DNA of 64,000 nt from Ferrimonas pelagia (GCF_039543565.1 NZ_BAABJZ010000093.1:13872-77871), one strand, 5' to 3'; shown: positions 42,320-51,016, counted from the stretch's first letter. Numbers and translations: made by a program. The notes: a model not told the origin generated them from the sequence alone.

Positions 42320-42334
42320 TATCGAAAAACGATA
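42320..42334. promoter_or_regulatory. Candidate operator of the XRE regulator
   Basis: TATCG-AAAAA-CGATA is a perfect inverted repeat in the AT-rich region about 80 bases before the first gene of the DUF2975/XRE module. TTAATTA occurs twice just upstream. The position suits autoregulation by the XRE protein; binding is inferred. Confidence 0.4.
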
Positions 42335-42410
42335 CTTTTTGATTGATAAAGGAGCGGTGTCGGCGCTAGTGTATTAAACGTTAACAGGGAACGAATACGA
42401 GGGGTGATGG

Positions 42411-42899
42411 ATGGATCCGTTACGGCAATACGCGCGTTTTTTTAATGGGCAGATTAAGTGGGATGGTGCAGTGATGTTCGTGCTGCTGGGCCCGATCAGT
42501 TTGGTTTATTGGTTGCTCAGTTTACAGGAAGCCTTTAAGGCGTCTGAGTTTGCCGCAGGTCTGCTGGCGCAGCAGGGGGGCTATCGGGCGTTGACGGGGT
42601 TGGTGTTAGCGGTACTGGTGTACCGGCTGTTTCGTCTGGCGGCACAAGATAGGCTGTTTACCTTTGAAAGCCGACTGTGTCTGGTGCTGACCGCCCGGAT
42701 CGCCCTGCTGTTTGCACTGGTGATTTCCCCCGCTTGCCTGATGTTGTTGCACTGGCGATTTGAGCAAGTGCTTAGCGTGCAGACCTATTTGTCCGGGATA
42801 GATTTTCCGTTGATCACACTGGCGATCTTGCTGCATCTGCTGGCGGGCCTGCAAAAGCGCAGCGGCGAATTCAAAGATGAACAGGATCTGACGGTATGA
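42411..42899 (+). CDS. DUF2975-type membrane protein, copy 1
   Basis: 162 residues, four membrane helices (about 20-37, 60-75, 93-112, 128-146), ending EFKDEQDLTV. DUF2975 proteins (for example YoaS of Bacillus) sit next to a small XRE regulator, as here. The stop overlaps the regulator's start by 4 bases. It is paralogous to the gene at 43655, with the same C-terminal EQDLTV and the preceding LHLLAG-QK stretch. Function of the family is unknown; sensing or controlling the regulator has been proposed by context only. Confidence 0.72.
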   Translation: MDPLRQYARFFNGQIKWDGAVMFVLLGPISLVYWLLSLQEAFKASEFAAGLLAQQGGYRALTGLVLAVLVYRLFRLAAQDRLFTFESRLCLVLTARIALLFALVISPACLMLLHWRFEQVLSVQTYLSGIDFPLITLAILLHLLAGLQKRSGEFKDEQDLTV

Positions 42900-43126
42900 C
42901 CATCGTCGTTAACCTCGATGTGATGCTGGCCAAACGTAAGATGAAGCTGAATACCTTGGCGGAGATCATCGGGATCACGCCGCAAAACCTCAGTGTATTG
43001 AAAGCCGGGCGAGCCAAAGCCGTCCGTTTCAGCACGCTGGATGCTATATGCCGGGCACTGGATTGCCAACCGGCGGATCTATTGGCTTATCAACAGGGAG
43101 AGGATGATGAGCAAGATGCGATTTGA
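42896..43126 (+). CDS. Small XRE-family transcriptional regulator
   Basis: 76 residues, almost entirely one Cro/C1-type helix-turn-helix (about 10-65): MLAKRKMKLNTLAEIIGITP, NLSVLKAGRAKAVRFSTLDA and CRALDCQPADLL, the pattern of the YozG-type regulators paired with DUF2975 proteins. Start overlaps the upstream stop (ATGA) and its end overlaps the next start by 20 bases, so all are translationally coupled. It probably controls its own operon through the inverted repeat at 42320. Confidence 0.85.
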   Translation: MTIVVNLDVMLAKRKMKLNTLAEIIGITPQNLSVLKAGRAKAVRFSTLDAICRALDCQPADLLAYQQGEDDEQDAI

Positions 43127-43658
43127 GCAAGAGATAGAGGGCCAATCGATAGTCGTGCTCTGCTCGATATGGAGTGGTAGAGAGCAGGTTTGGCTGGACG
43201 GCGAGCTAGTCAGCGATAGGCACTCGTGGCGAATGCGCACCCGTCACACCGTCGAGCTGAAAACCGGTCTCATCGATGTGGTGGTGAGTGTCGATTCCTG
43301 GCGAGACTGCATCATTTTGGTCAACTGGTTGCGCGGTGAATTGTCATTAGTGCAGCAGCGTAAAGGCTTGTTTTCCGATGAAGTCGCAGCCGATCCCAGC
43401 TGGGTTCAGGAGTGGCGTATTCCGGTGTGGTGCAGTGTGGCTTTCTGGTTTCCCTTTGGTTGTCTGTTTGGCTTCAATGTCATGGTTTGGTTGTTAGGGG
43501 GGGATGCGGCGCTCGTGCAGCTTCCGTTAGCGATTATCGCCTTAGTCGCGTTGTCATGTGGACTTGGAGTGATTGGCGTTTGGTTTGCGCAAGTTTGGCG
43601 GCTTAGCGGACCCAGCGAGACAAAACCATCGGATGATCTGTCTAAGGAGCCGCTATGA
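43107..43658 (+). CDS. Membrane protein of unknown function, copy 1 of a duplicated pair
   Basis: 183 residues. The first ~100 residues are a soluble beta-rich domain (MSKMRFEQEIEGQ, LDGELVSDRHSWRMRTRH); two membrane helices follow (about 108-130 and 139-165). It is paralogous to the product of 44168-44707 along its length: both have EIEGQ near the start, a GELVS/GDQLVS turn and a T-R-H motif around residue 47. ATG at 43107 follows GGGAGAGG; ATG at 43104 is also possible. No recognised family. Confidence 0.7.
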   Translation: MSKMRFEQEIEGQSIVVLCSIWSGREQVWLDGELVSDRHSWRMRTRHTVELKTGLIDVVVSVDSWRDCIILVNWLRGELSLVQQRKGLFSDEVAADPSWVQEWRIPVWCSVAFWFPFGCLFGFNVMVWLLGGDAALVQLPLAIIALVALSCGLGVIGVWFAQVWRLSGPSETKPSDDLSKEPL

Positions 43659-44143
43659 GCGATCCCATTCAAACCCTTGCCCGCAGTCGGGTACCCAACA
43701 GCGATACGGTGATCTGGCTGAGCCTGCTGGTACTGCCCTTTGTGATCGGGCATTTCATTGGCGGTGCGTTCGGCGCGGCCATGAAGCAGGATTGGTGGCG
43801 GCTGCGAGAGCTGGTTGATGGCAGCGTACATATCTTACTGGGCTATCTGCTGCTGATCCTCGCGCTGCGCCTGTTTCGCCAGATAGCCGACTCCGGCAGC
43901 TACACCCTGGCAGTGCGCCAACTGTTGGTGCTGATGGGGCGGATCAGTTTGGTGACAGCCTTAGCCTTGCTGCCCTGCGCGCGCTTGCTGGTGCATTACT
44001 TTGCCCAGCAGTCGTTTGGCCCGCTGGATTGGCTGACCGCCGTGTCCTGGCCATTGGTCGTGGTCGCTGGGGTGCTGCATCTGCTGGCGGGCGTGCAAAA
44101 AGGCGCCGCCCAGTTGAAGCAAGAGCAAGATCTGACGGTTTAG
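43655..44143 (+). CDS. DUF2975-type membrane protein, copy 2
   Basis: 162 residues, four membrane helices, same length as copy 1 at 42411 and sharing the YRLFR/LRLFRQIAD region after helix 2, the helix-4 LHLLAGVQK motif and the C-terminal EQDLTV. It overlaps the upstream gene by 4 bases (ATGA). Unlike copy 1 it is not followed by a regulator gene: the next start is 24 bases after the stop. Divergence between copies is considerable, so the duplication is not recent. Confidence 0.72.
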   Translation: MSDPIQTLARSRVPNSDTVIWLSLLVLPFVIGHFIGGAFGAAMKQDWWRLRELVDGSVHILLGYLLLILALRLFRQIADSGSYTLAVRQLLVLMGRISLVTALALLPCARLLVHYFAQQSFGPLDWLTAVSWPLVVVAGVLHLLAGVQKGAAQLKQEQDLTV

Positions 44144-44167
44144 TCTGCCCACCAAGGAGAGAGTGGT

Positions 44168-44707
44168 ATGCAACGCAGAGTGGTACAACGCGAAATTGAG
44201 GGGCAGCAGTGGGTGCTGTGCATCGAGCCGTGGGGCGAGCAGAAGCTGTACTGTGGCGACCAGCTGGTGAGCCAAAAACAGGAATTGACGTTTCGTACCC
44301 GTCATCGCGTCGACACGGACTCAGGCCGATTGATGCTGCGGGTGCGTAGGTTCTTGCTCAAAGACCATATCGAGGTGCAGTGGCATTGGAATGATCAGCT
44401 GCTGGCCACCGACGTCAACATCCCTAGCCGACCTGGCGACATGCCCGAATCGCTCATGGAGGGTTGGATGGCGGATTGGACCGGGCCTGGCTGGTTTGGC
44501 TTGATCGTCTTGCTTGCTCTGCTTCCGCCGCTGTTTCTCACCCTTATTCGACTCGGTGAGTTATCGATGGGCGCCGACGGCGTGATGGCGCTGGCGGCGA
44601 TGGCGGCCGGGATGGGCGTGGTCTGCAGTGTGAGCGCGGTGGTGATCGGGTTTGTTAGGGGATTGCGTGTTAGTGGTGATGCTGCAGAGGAGGCGGAATG
44701 CAAGTAA
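44168..44707 (+). CDS. Membrane protein of unknown function, copy 2 of the duplicated pair
   Basis: 179 residues, paralogue of 43107-43658: N-terminal beta-rich domain (VVQREIEGQQWVLCIEPWG, GDQLVSQKQELTFRTRHRVD), then two membrane helices at about 116-138 and 147-168. Preceded by AAGGAGAGAG, a strong ribosome-binding site, giving independent initiation. It ends the duplicated module. No recognised family, and no residues that look catalytic. Confidence 0.7.
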   Translation: MQRRVVQREIEGQQWVLCIEPWGEQKLYCGDQLVSQKQELTFRTRHRVDTDSGRLMLRVRRFLLKDHIEVQWHWNDQLLATDVNIPSRPGDMPESLMEGWMADWTGPGWFGLIVLLALLPPLFLTLIRLGELSMGADGVMALAAMAAGMGVVCSVSAVVIGFVRGLRVSGDAAEEAECK

Positions 44708-44835
44708 TGGCGCCCTGAACTGATGGCGTTATATCTCGCTGTGTACAAGGGTTTTTGCCAGCTGTTTTCGCAAAGGAAGGGGGGAAGGTTGGCTATGCTA
44801 AAACAGAGTGGAGCCTGTTTTAGAGAAGGACTCGC

Positions 44836-45330
44836 ATGAAAACTGTAAAAGGATTTACCCTGATTGAGTTGGTGGTGGTGATCATCATCCTCGGCATTCT
44901 GGCCGTCACGGCTGCGCCCAAGTTTATCGATCTGGCTGGCGATGCTCGGCGGGCGACATTGCAGGGGATCAAAGGTGCCATGGTTTCCACCGCCGAGCTG
45001 GTTTATCTCAAGGCCGCCGTTGCCGGTGTCGAGTCGGACAGTCGGGCTGATCTGGATGTTGATAGTGTCATCTTTGAAATCAAACATGGCTACCCGGAAG
45101 CATTTCCTGAAGGGGGTAATGCCGGGATCCTCGATGCGCTGGAGTTGGATGACGCGCTTGAGATCTGCTTTGGCAGCGGGGCGCGGTGTCATCAAAGCAA
45201 CTCTTCGAATGTTCGCATTGGTTTCAAGATGACGCCGGATGAGCCCTGTTTCGTTCGATATATTGAGTCCGGTGGCACCGATGGTGTCGATGGCGATGTC
45301 ACCATCATTGTTGAAGATGACGGCTGTTGA
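44836..45330 (+). CDS. Type IV pilin-like protein (MSHA-type)
   Basis: 164 residues with a six-residue leader and the prepilin peptidase site at G6-F7 in KGFTLIELVVVIIILGI, followed by a long N-terminal helix. Four cysteines in the C-terminal half (CFGSGARC, EPCF and the final DGC) could form disulfides. Sequence after the helix (APKFIDLAGDARRATLQGI) is like MSHA major pilins. It is solitary: no assembly genes lie nearby, so it would need pilus machinery encoded elsewhere. Preceded by its own AGAAGGA site. Confidence 0.85.
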   Translation: MKTVKGFTLIELVVVIIILGILAVTAAPKFIDLAGDARRATLQGIKGAMVSTAELVYLKAAVAGVESDSRADLDVDSVIFEIKHGYPEAFPEGGNAGILDALELDDALEICFGSGARCHQSNSSNVRIGFKMTPDEPCFVRYIESGGTDGVDGDVTIIVEDDGC

Positions 45331-45411
45331 GACCGCCAAGGTATTTGTCCTTTATTAATGGCTGACCCTTTGAGACCCTTATCTCTGTTTTATTTGGGTT
45401 TAGGATGATCC

Positions 45412-48051
45412 ATGGATGAATTTGTACTGGCTGTCACGCTGTTGTTGGTGGCATTGGGCGGCCTGCTTTGTGGCTACGCCGGTTATTTTGGCCAGCGTCG
45501 GCTCAAGGGGCGGGTAAGCCAGCTGGAGCAGGAGCTGAATGCGTTGCGCCAGCATGTCCTGAGCCTGGCGGCTGGTAACAAGATTGCGGCGACGCCTGAG
45601 CGGGGTCGAGCGGATAAGACGTCGCCGGCGGCAGAACTCCCCCCAACCGCTCCTCTTTCCACCCCTGCGCCAGCCGTGGCCAAGCCTCGCGCGGCAAGTT
45701 ATTCCTCGGTACCGACGCGACCGGAATTGGCACAGTCTCCCGCCTGGCTTACCTTTATTCAAACCCACTGGATGATCCTGATCGGCGGCTTTTCGTTGGC
45801 GCTGGCGGGGATCTTCTTGATCCGCTATTCGGTCGAGTCCGGCCTGCTCAGTCCGGCTATCCGCGTCGGCGCTGCGGTGCTATTTGGTTGTGGCCTGATC
45901 GGCCTGGCCAGTTGGCTTAAGGTGTATCGCGAGGATGGGCGCATTCATGCGGCGTGTGCCGGAGCGGGGGCGTTGATCTTGTATGCCGCGACTTTGGCGT
46001 CCGGCGCTCTGTATGGCTGGTTGCCACCGGGGTGGGTGTTTGGCTTGCTGGCGTTGATCTCGGCGCTAAGCATGGGTCTGGCGCTGCGCCATGGCCCAGT
46101 GTTGGCCGCCCTAGGCGTGCTCGGCGCGTTTATTGTGCCGCTGTTGGTCAGCACCGGCAGCAACAACATGGCGGCCGCGCTGGGCTATGCCCTGATCGTC
46201 GCGGCCGGTGGCTTTGCGTTGCTGCGCTTTGTCTACCGCGATTGGTTATGGTGGGGCGTATGGGGTGGCGCTCTGGCGTGGCTGTTGCTGTCACTGATGG
46301 AGCCGACCCAGTTGTCCGGTTGGCGCTCGCTCTACCTGACGGCGTTGGCCTGGTTGGGTTTTGCTTTGCCGCTGTTTGGTTGGCGGTTGCAGCCGGGGGC
46401 GACATTAAGTTCGCACTCTGCGGCGCTGCGGCAAAGTCTGTTGGTCGTTTGGGCGGCGCTGGCCTTCTGTCAGTGGGCGATATTGGAAGTGGAAAGTGTG
46501 ACGGTTTGGCTGTTCCCCGGTGCCGCCGGACTTTGGCTGTTGGCCCTGCTGCTGTCCCGTCATGAGATCCGCCATGCGCGTTGGTGGCCGCTGCTGACGT
46601 TGCTGCCGCCGATCTTGAACCTGTTGGCCCTCTCCAGCCCGTCGATCTTAAAGCCGCTGCTGCCGGCGGTGCAGCATACCGGCTACCTCGTGATGGCGGG
46701 ATTGTTCTCGGTGTTGGCGGTGGTGCTGGCGGGCAGACTGGGCTGGCGCCGGCAACAGGCGGGATGGATGGCGCTGGCGACCGGCGTGCCGCTGTTGATG
46801 GCGGTATTGGTGGATCTGCGCTTGGCCCATCAGGTGGGGGGCTATCTGCCCGTTTGGCTGTTTGTGGGCCTGACGCTGCTTAGCGGCATGACGTTGTGGA
46901 TCTGGCTGCGGCGGCAAATGCACAGCGATGCGGTTTCTGCCGTCCTCATTTTGGCGCTGCAGGGGGCGATCAGCCTGGCTTTGATCGCGGCGCTCAAAGA
47001 GCTGCGTTTGACGCTGGGCTTGTCGGCTCAGTGGTTAACCCTGGTTGCTCTGTTGCGATACGTGCCGGATCAGTCTTGGTCGATCAAAGGGCTGCGCTGG
47101 CAGGGCAACCCGCTGGATCTGGTTGCCCGGGCGCTGCTGTTGGCGGTGGTGCTGCGGTTGACCCTCAACCCTTGGTTACCGGAATACGGCGCCAGTGGCG
47201 AGGCGCTGTTGTTGACCTATCTGGGTTGCTTCTTGTTGGCGCTGACGACCTTGTTGCTGCTCTATCGACGGCCCGGCCCGCGCGCATTGCGGCTCAGTTT
47301 CGAGGCGGGCACGCTGCAGCTGTTTGCTTTGGCGGTGGCCGCGTGCACGCGCTATCAGCTGTACGATGGACAGATCTTTAAGGCCGAGTTCGGCTGGCTG
47401 GAAGCGGGGATCTACGTGATGACGCTGCTGGCTGGCAGTGCCGCCTATCGCTACCGTTGTGAGCGGACGCCGAGTCGCTTGCTTGGCGGGCTGGCGGAGA
47501 TCCAACTGTTGTTGGGCTTGGGGCTGTATCTGCTGTTTGCGTTGCTGCGTAATCCACTGTGGACCGAGCAGGCGGTGGGCACGACGCCGCTGTGGAATGT
47601 GTTGCTGTTGATCTATGGCGCACCGGCGTTGCTGTTAGTGGCTCAGGCGCTACTGCGACGGGATCGCTGGCGTGAGCCGATCATCGGCCTCGCGGGCGCC
47701 TCGGCCTTGCTGTTTTTGATCTTACAGATCCGTCATCTCTGGCACGGTGGCCTGCTGCCGCATCAACCGGTCTTGGTTGGGGAGCTGTACAGCTATTCGG
47801 TGTTGGGGCTCATGGTGGGGATCGGTTTGCTGTTGACGGCCGCGAGGTGGCATTTGGCGTTGGTGCAAAAGTTGGGCACGGCGGCGTTGCTGTTGGTGAT
47901 CCTTAAGATCTTCTTCTGGGATATGGCCGGTTTGGACGGACTGTGGCGGGTGGCGTCGTTTCTCGGTCTGGGGATCACCCTGCTGGGGGTGGCGTACCTG
48001 CATAATCGGCTGCAGATCCCGGTCTCGGGACAGGGTCAGCAAGGGGCTTGA
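45412..48051 (+). CDS. DUF2339 polytopic membrane protein
   Basis: 879 residues. A short N-terminal helix and coiled-coil (about 25-60, with RRLKGRVSQLEQELNALRQH), a Pro/Ala-rich linker (about 62-105) and then more than twenty membrane helices. This architecture and the opening segment with HWMILIGGFSLALAGIFLIRYSVE are typical of DUF2339 proteins, which occur as single genes in many gammaproteobacteria and whose role is unknown. No catalytic motif is evident. High leucine and tryptophan content is normal for the family. Confidence 0.85.
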   Translation: MDEFVLAVTLLLVALGGLLCGYAGYFGQRRLKGRVSQLEQELNALRQHVLSLAAGNKIAATPERGRADKTSPAAELPPTAPLSTPAPAVAKPRAASYSSVPTRPELAQSPAWLTFIQTHWMILIGGFSLALAGIFLIRYSVESGLLSPAIRVGAAVLFGCGLIGLASWLKVYREDGRIHAACAGAGALILYAATLASGALYGWLPPGWVFGLLALISALSMGLALRHGPVLAALGVLGAFIVPLLVSTGSNNMAAALGYALIVAAGGFALLRFVYRDWLWWGVWGGALAWLLLSLMEPTQLSGWRSLYLTALAWLGFALPLFGWRLQPGATLSSHSAALRQSLLVVWAALAFCQWAILEVESVTVWLFPGAAGLWLLALLLSRHEIRHARWWPLLTLLPPILNLLALSSPSILKPLLPAVQHTGYLVMAGLFSVLAVVLAGRLGWRRQQAGWMALATGVPLLMAVLVDLRLAHQVGGYLPVWLFVGLTLLSGMTLWIWLRRQMHSDAVSAVLILALQGAISLALIAALKELRLTLGLSAQWLTLVALLRYVPDQSWSIKGLRWQGNPLDLVARALLLAVVLRLTLNPWLPEYGASGEALLLTYLGCFLLALTTLLLLYRRPGPRALRLSFEAGTLQLFALAVAACTRYQLYDGQIFKAEFGWLEAGIYVMTLLAGSAAYRYRCERTPSRLLGGLAEIQLLLGLGLYLLFALLRNPLWTEQAVGTTPLWNVLLLIYGAPALLLVAQALLRRDRWREPIIGLAGASALLFLILQIRHLWHGGLLPHQPVLVGELYSYSVLGLMVGIGLLLTAARWHLALVQKLGTAALLLVILKIFFWDMAGLDGLWRVASFLGLGITLLGVAYLHNRLQIPVSGQGQQGA

Positions 48052-48102
48052 TGGTCGTCAGCTCGGTCAATGGATGGGGCGCTCCATGCCCCAAAACTCA
48101 GG

Positions 48103-48636
48103 TTATTGGCCGCCCAGTGGGTCGAGGGCTTCTTCCGCGGCTTTGCGCTTCGCATCCATCTCCTCTTGTGCCTTTTGTAAGGCGTCCGCTTCGGCATTCT
48201 CCACGGCGTCGGCTGTTTGTTGCTGCTGCTCGTCTACCATATCGCTGGCACTTTGCTTGGCGTCGCCATAAGCGTCACTGACGCTGTCTTTCGCATCGCC
48301 ATAGGCTTCGTTCACGCTCTCTTTGGCATTGCCGTATGCGTCACTGACGCTCTCCTTGGTGGACTCATAGGCATCATTGACGGCGTCGGAGGCGGCGTCG
48401 ATATTGTCCTTATTGGCGTCGTAAAGCTCACTGGCTTCCTCTTTGATGCCATTGTAGGCATCGCTGGCGGTGTCGCTGACCGCCTCGGTGGCCTCCTGCG
48501 CGCTCTGTTTGAGCTCGGCCGCAGCGTCGGCGATCTCTTTGCTGGTTTGTTCCTGTTTTTGCTCCGAGCAGGCACTGACGGCGAGCAGGGTGAAGCCAGC
48601 AAACAGCAGTGGGTGGATCCGGTCTTTGATGGACAT
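48103..48636 (-). CDS. Alanine-rich repetitive lipoprotein (LEA-like)
   Basis: 177 residues. The N-terminus ends in the lipobox LLAVSAC (about 18-24), so the mature protein is lipid-anchored. The rest is a hydrophilic helix-forming repeat: the 11-residue unit DSVSDAYGDAK-like (SVSDAYGNAKE, SVNEAYGDAKD, SVSDAYGDAKQ) recurs about five times between 85 and 130, with Ala and Asp/Glu/Lys heavy flanks. Resembles late-embryogenesis-abundant or apolipoprotein-like helices linked in other species to stress and membrane association. The ATG at 48636 follows AAGGAG. Confidence 0.78.
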   Translation of the reverse strand: MSIKDRIHPLLFAGFTLLAVSACSEQKQEQTSKEIADAAAELKQSAQEATEAVSDTASDAYNGIKEEASELYDANKDNIDAASDAVNDAYESTKESVSDAYGNAKESVNEAYGDAKDSVSDAYGDAKQSASDMVDEQQQQTADAVENAEADALQKAQEEMDAKRKAAEEALDPLGGQ

Positions 48637-48865
48637 ACATGCGCTCCTTAAGCGTGTGGCGATCAAGATGGCTCTGCATAGATTAGACCAAGATGGCTTC
48701 ATGCGAGCATGAGGTCTGCCTGTGGGTAAATGTGTTGAAAACTTGCTTCATGGTCGATGGCCTCTGGATCGGGCTTGGTTGGATAATCGCCACTTTACTG
48801 AAGCGAGTGAGCCGATTTTCGATTAATGTGAGGCGGAGGGTGTTGGATATCTTTTGGAGAATGTG

Positions 48866-49789
48866 ATGCTTGGAATGGACGTAATTGCCTTAGCTGTCGT
48901 GGTTTTGGTGGGGATCCTGATCCTCACTGGCATCAAGATGGTGCCGCAGGGCTACCAGTATACGGTTGAACGATTCGGTAAATTTACCCGGGTGTTAAGT
49001 CCGGGCCTGACGGTGATCGTGCCGATTGTGGATAACATTGGCCGCAAACAAAATATGATGGAGCAGGTGCTGGATATTCTGCCGCAGGAGGTGATCTCCG
49101 CAGATAATGCTCAGGTCACCACGGATGCCGTGTGTTTTTTCCAGGTTCAGGATGCGGTTCGTGCCTCTTATGAGGTCAATGATCTCGAGTTAGCGATGCA
49201 GAACCTAGTGATGACCAATATCCGTGCGGTACTCGGCTCGATGGAGCTGGACGAGATGTTGTCGAATCGGGATCGGATCAATGCGGCGCTGCTGACCAAG
49301 GTGGATGAGGCGACCGATCCTTGGGGCGTTAAGGTGACCCGGATCGAGATCAGAGACATCAGCCCGCCGCGGGATCTGGTGGATGCGATGGCGCGTCAGA
49401 TGAAGGCTGAGCGGGAGAAGCGGGCGTCCATCCTTGAAGCGGAAGGGGAGCGGGAAGCGGCCATTAAGGTGGCAGAGGGGCAGAAGCAATCTGAGATCCT
49501 CAAGGCCGAAGGTGAGCTGGAAGCCGCCAAACGTCAGGCGGAAGCGCGGGAGCGTCTGGCCGAGGCGGAAGCCAATGCCACCCAGATGGTGTCCAAGGCG
49601 ATCGCCGAGGGGGATATGCAGGCGATCAATTACTTTGTGGCGCAGAAATATGTCGAGGCGCTCAAAGCCGTGGGCACCGCCGACAGCAGTAAGCTGGTAA
49701 TGATGCCGCTAGAGGCGAGCAGCATTATTGGCTCGGTCGCGGGGATCAGTGAGTTATTGAAAGGCGGCGCTCAGTCAGGAGGGAAATGA
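48866..49789 (+). CDS. qmcA: SPFH/band 7 membrane protein, QmcA type
   Basis: 307 residues. One N-terminal membrane helix (about 3-23), a band-7 domain (about 25-200, with VPQGYQYTVERFGKFTRVL and LGSMELDEMLSNRDRIN), and a long helical coiled-coil region rich in Ala/Glu (about 200-250, KRASILEAEGEREAAI and AEARERLAEAEANATQ). Stomatin/flotillin-like proteins form membrane microdomain scaffolds and are paired with NfeD proteins, as here, with a 4-base overlap. GGAGA precedes the ATG at 48866. Confidence 0.9.
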   Translation: MLGMDVIALAVVVLVGILILTGIKMVPQGYQYTVERFGKFTRVLSPGLTVIVPIVDNIGRKQNMMEQVLDILPQEVISADNAQVTTDAVCFFQVQDAVRASYEVNDLELAMQNLVMTNIRAVLGSMELDEMLSNRDRINAALLTKVDEATDPWGVKVTRIEIRDISPPRDLVDAMARQMKAEREKRASILEAEGEREAAIKVAEGQKQSEILKAEGELEAAKRQAEARERLAEAEANATQMVSKAIAEGDMQAINYFVAQKYVEALKAVGTADSSKLVMMPLEASSIIGSVAGISELLKGGAQSGGK

Positions 49790-50244
49790 TGGTGATCACC
49801 GCATGGCTTGAGGCGTTACAGCCCTGGCATTGGTTGCTGCTGGCGCTGTTGATGCTGGGCGCGGAAGCATTGGGAACCGGTGGCTTTTTGTTGGGAGCCG
49901 CTGCGGCGGCATGCCTGTTGGCGCTGTTGTTGTGGCTGCTGCCAGAGTGGGGCTGGGCGGGCCAGTTTATGGTCTTTGGTCTGGCGACGCTGCTGCTCAG
50001 TGTGGCGTATTGGAAGTTATTTCGTGGCTATAACGAACGGACTGAGCAACCGACCTTGAATGATCGGGCGGCGCAGATGATCGGCCGCCAGTGGGTGTTG
50101 GAGGTTGCGGTTCCCAGTGGCGAGAGTCGATTGCAGATCGGCGATACCCGTTGGCGGGTGCAGACCGCTCAGACGCTGGCCGCCGGAGAGCGGGTTCGAG
50201 TGGTGGCCAGCGATGGCATGATATTGCAGTTAGATCGCGCGTGA
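49786..50244 (+). CDS. NfeD family membrane protein
   Basis: 152 residues: a short tail, three membrane helices (about 15-85) and a C-terminal OB-fold domain (about 95-150, LNDRAAQMIGRQWVLEV and GERVRVVASDGMILQLD). It corresponds to the short NfeD1b class (YbbK of E. coli) that partners stomatin-like proteins; it lacks the ClpP-like protease domain of long NfeD. Its start overlaps the stomatin stop as ATGA. Convergent with tapT. Confidence 0.88.
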   Translation: MMVITAWLEALQPWHWLLLALLMLGAEALGTGGFLLGAAAAACLLALLLWLLPEWGWAGQFMVFGLATLLLSVAYWKLFRGYNERTEQPTLNDRAAQMIGRQWVLEVAVPSGESRLQIGDTRWRVQTAQTLAAGERVRVVASDGMILQLDRA

Positions 50245-50275
50245 GGGCTGGCCGCTCACGACTGCACAGCGTGCT

Positions 50276-50995
50276 TTAACGCAGCTGCTCTAGGTAGTGG
50301 AAGGCCTCGCCTTCACTGTTGATCGGCAACTGTCGTTTGCCCGCGTAGTAACGTTGACTAAACACTTGAAAGTAGGCATCCAGTGCCTGGGCGTTGCGCT
50401 GATCGCCGCCCAAGGCAAGCACTTGGGCGGCAACTTCGGCGGTCGCCAATTGATGAGGGTGGGCGGCGCTGCGCAGCTTGTATTGGCTGGCTGCTTCGGG
50501 ATCGATCGACAGCACTGGCAGTTTCGCCAAGTAGTCGCTTTGAAACATCCGCCGGGCCTGCTTCCAGGTGCCGTCCAGTAGGATCAGCAGAGGTTGTTTG
50601 CCAGGTGTGTCAGCAATGGTTTCGATGACCTGACTTGGCTCGGCGTGAGTCGCGGGGAACACCACCATGGGCTGATAGCGTGGATCCGCCAGTAGCGTCA
50701 GCAGGTTGGGATCGGGCTCGGTACGATCCCAGCAAAAGGCCAAGGTGTCGGGCAGGATCTCGGCGATCAGGCGGCCGGTATTGGTCGGTTTCATCGGCTC
50801 CTTGTGGTGCATCAGCAACACAAAGCGCAACGGGCTTTGGCCGGGGCGAGCCCAAGGGCAGCAGCAGTGATCCTGTGCGATCTGGCAGCGAGGACAGCGC
50901 ACGACGGTGGCGCCACGGGCATTAAAGGGGCGCTGAGCGATCGCCAGGCGTTGCTGGCGCAGCTCGAGTACGGCATTGCGGTGATCTAGGGTCAT
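50276..50995 (-). CDS. tapT: DTW-domain tRNA-uridine aminocarboxypropyltransferase
   Basis: 239 residues. The DTW domain transfers the aminocarboxypropyl group of S-adenosylmethionine to U47 of tRNA (acp3U) in E. coli TapT (formerly YfiP). Key residues: the N-terminal Cys cluster RCPRCQIAQDHCCCPW (zinc-like), LMHHKEPMKPTNTGRLI, and LLDGTWKQARRM, the family's D-x-T-W-like motif here as DGTW. Similar in length to E. coli (232). It is divergent in layout from the upstream genes and downstream of plsB in the minus direction with a terminator between. Confidence 0.88.
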   Translation of the reverse strand: MTLDHRNAVLELRQQRLAIAQRPFNARGATVVRCPRCQIAQDHCCCPWARPGQSPLRFVLLMHHKEPMKPTNTGRLIAEILPDTLAFCWDRTEPDPNLLTLLADPRYQPMVVFPATHAEPSQVIETIADTPGKQPLLILLDGTWKQARRMFQSDYLAKLPVLSIDPEAASQYKLRSAAHPHQLATAEVAAQVLALGGDQRNAQALDAYFQVFSQRYYAGKRQLPINSEGEAFHYLEQLR

Positions 50996-51016
50996 GGTGT
51001 CAGTGTATCAGTGATC

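Noticed and set aside
45945..46883. Alternative-frame open reading frames within the DUF2339 gene
   Set aside because: Products of high-GC codon bias overlapping a clear membrane protein.
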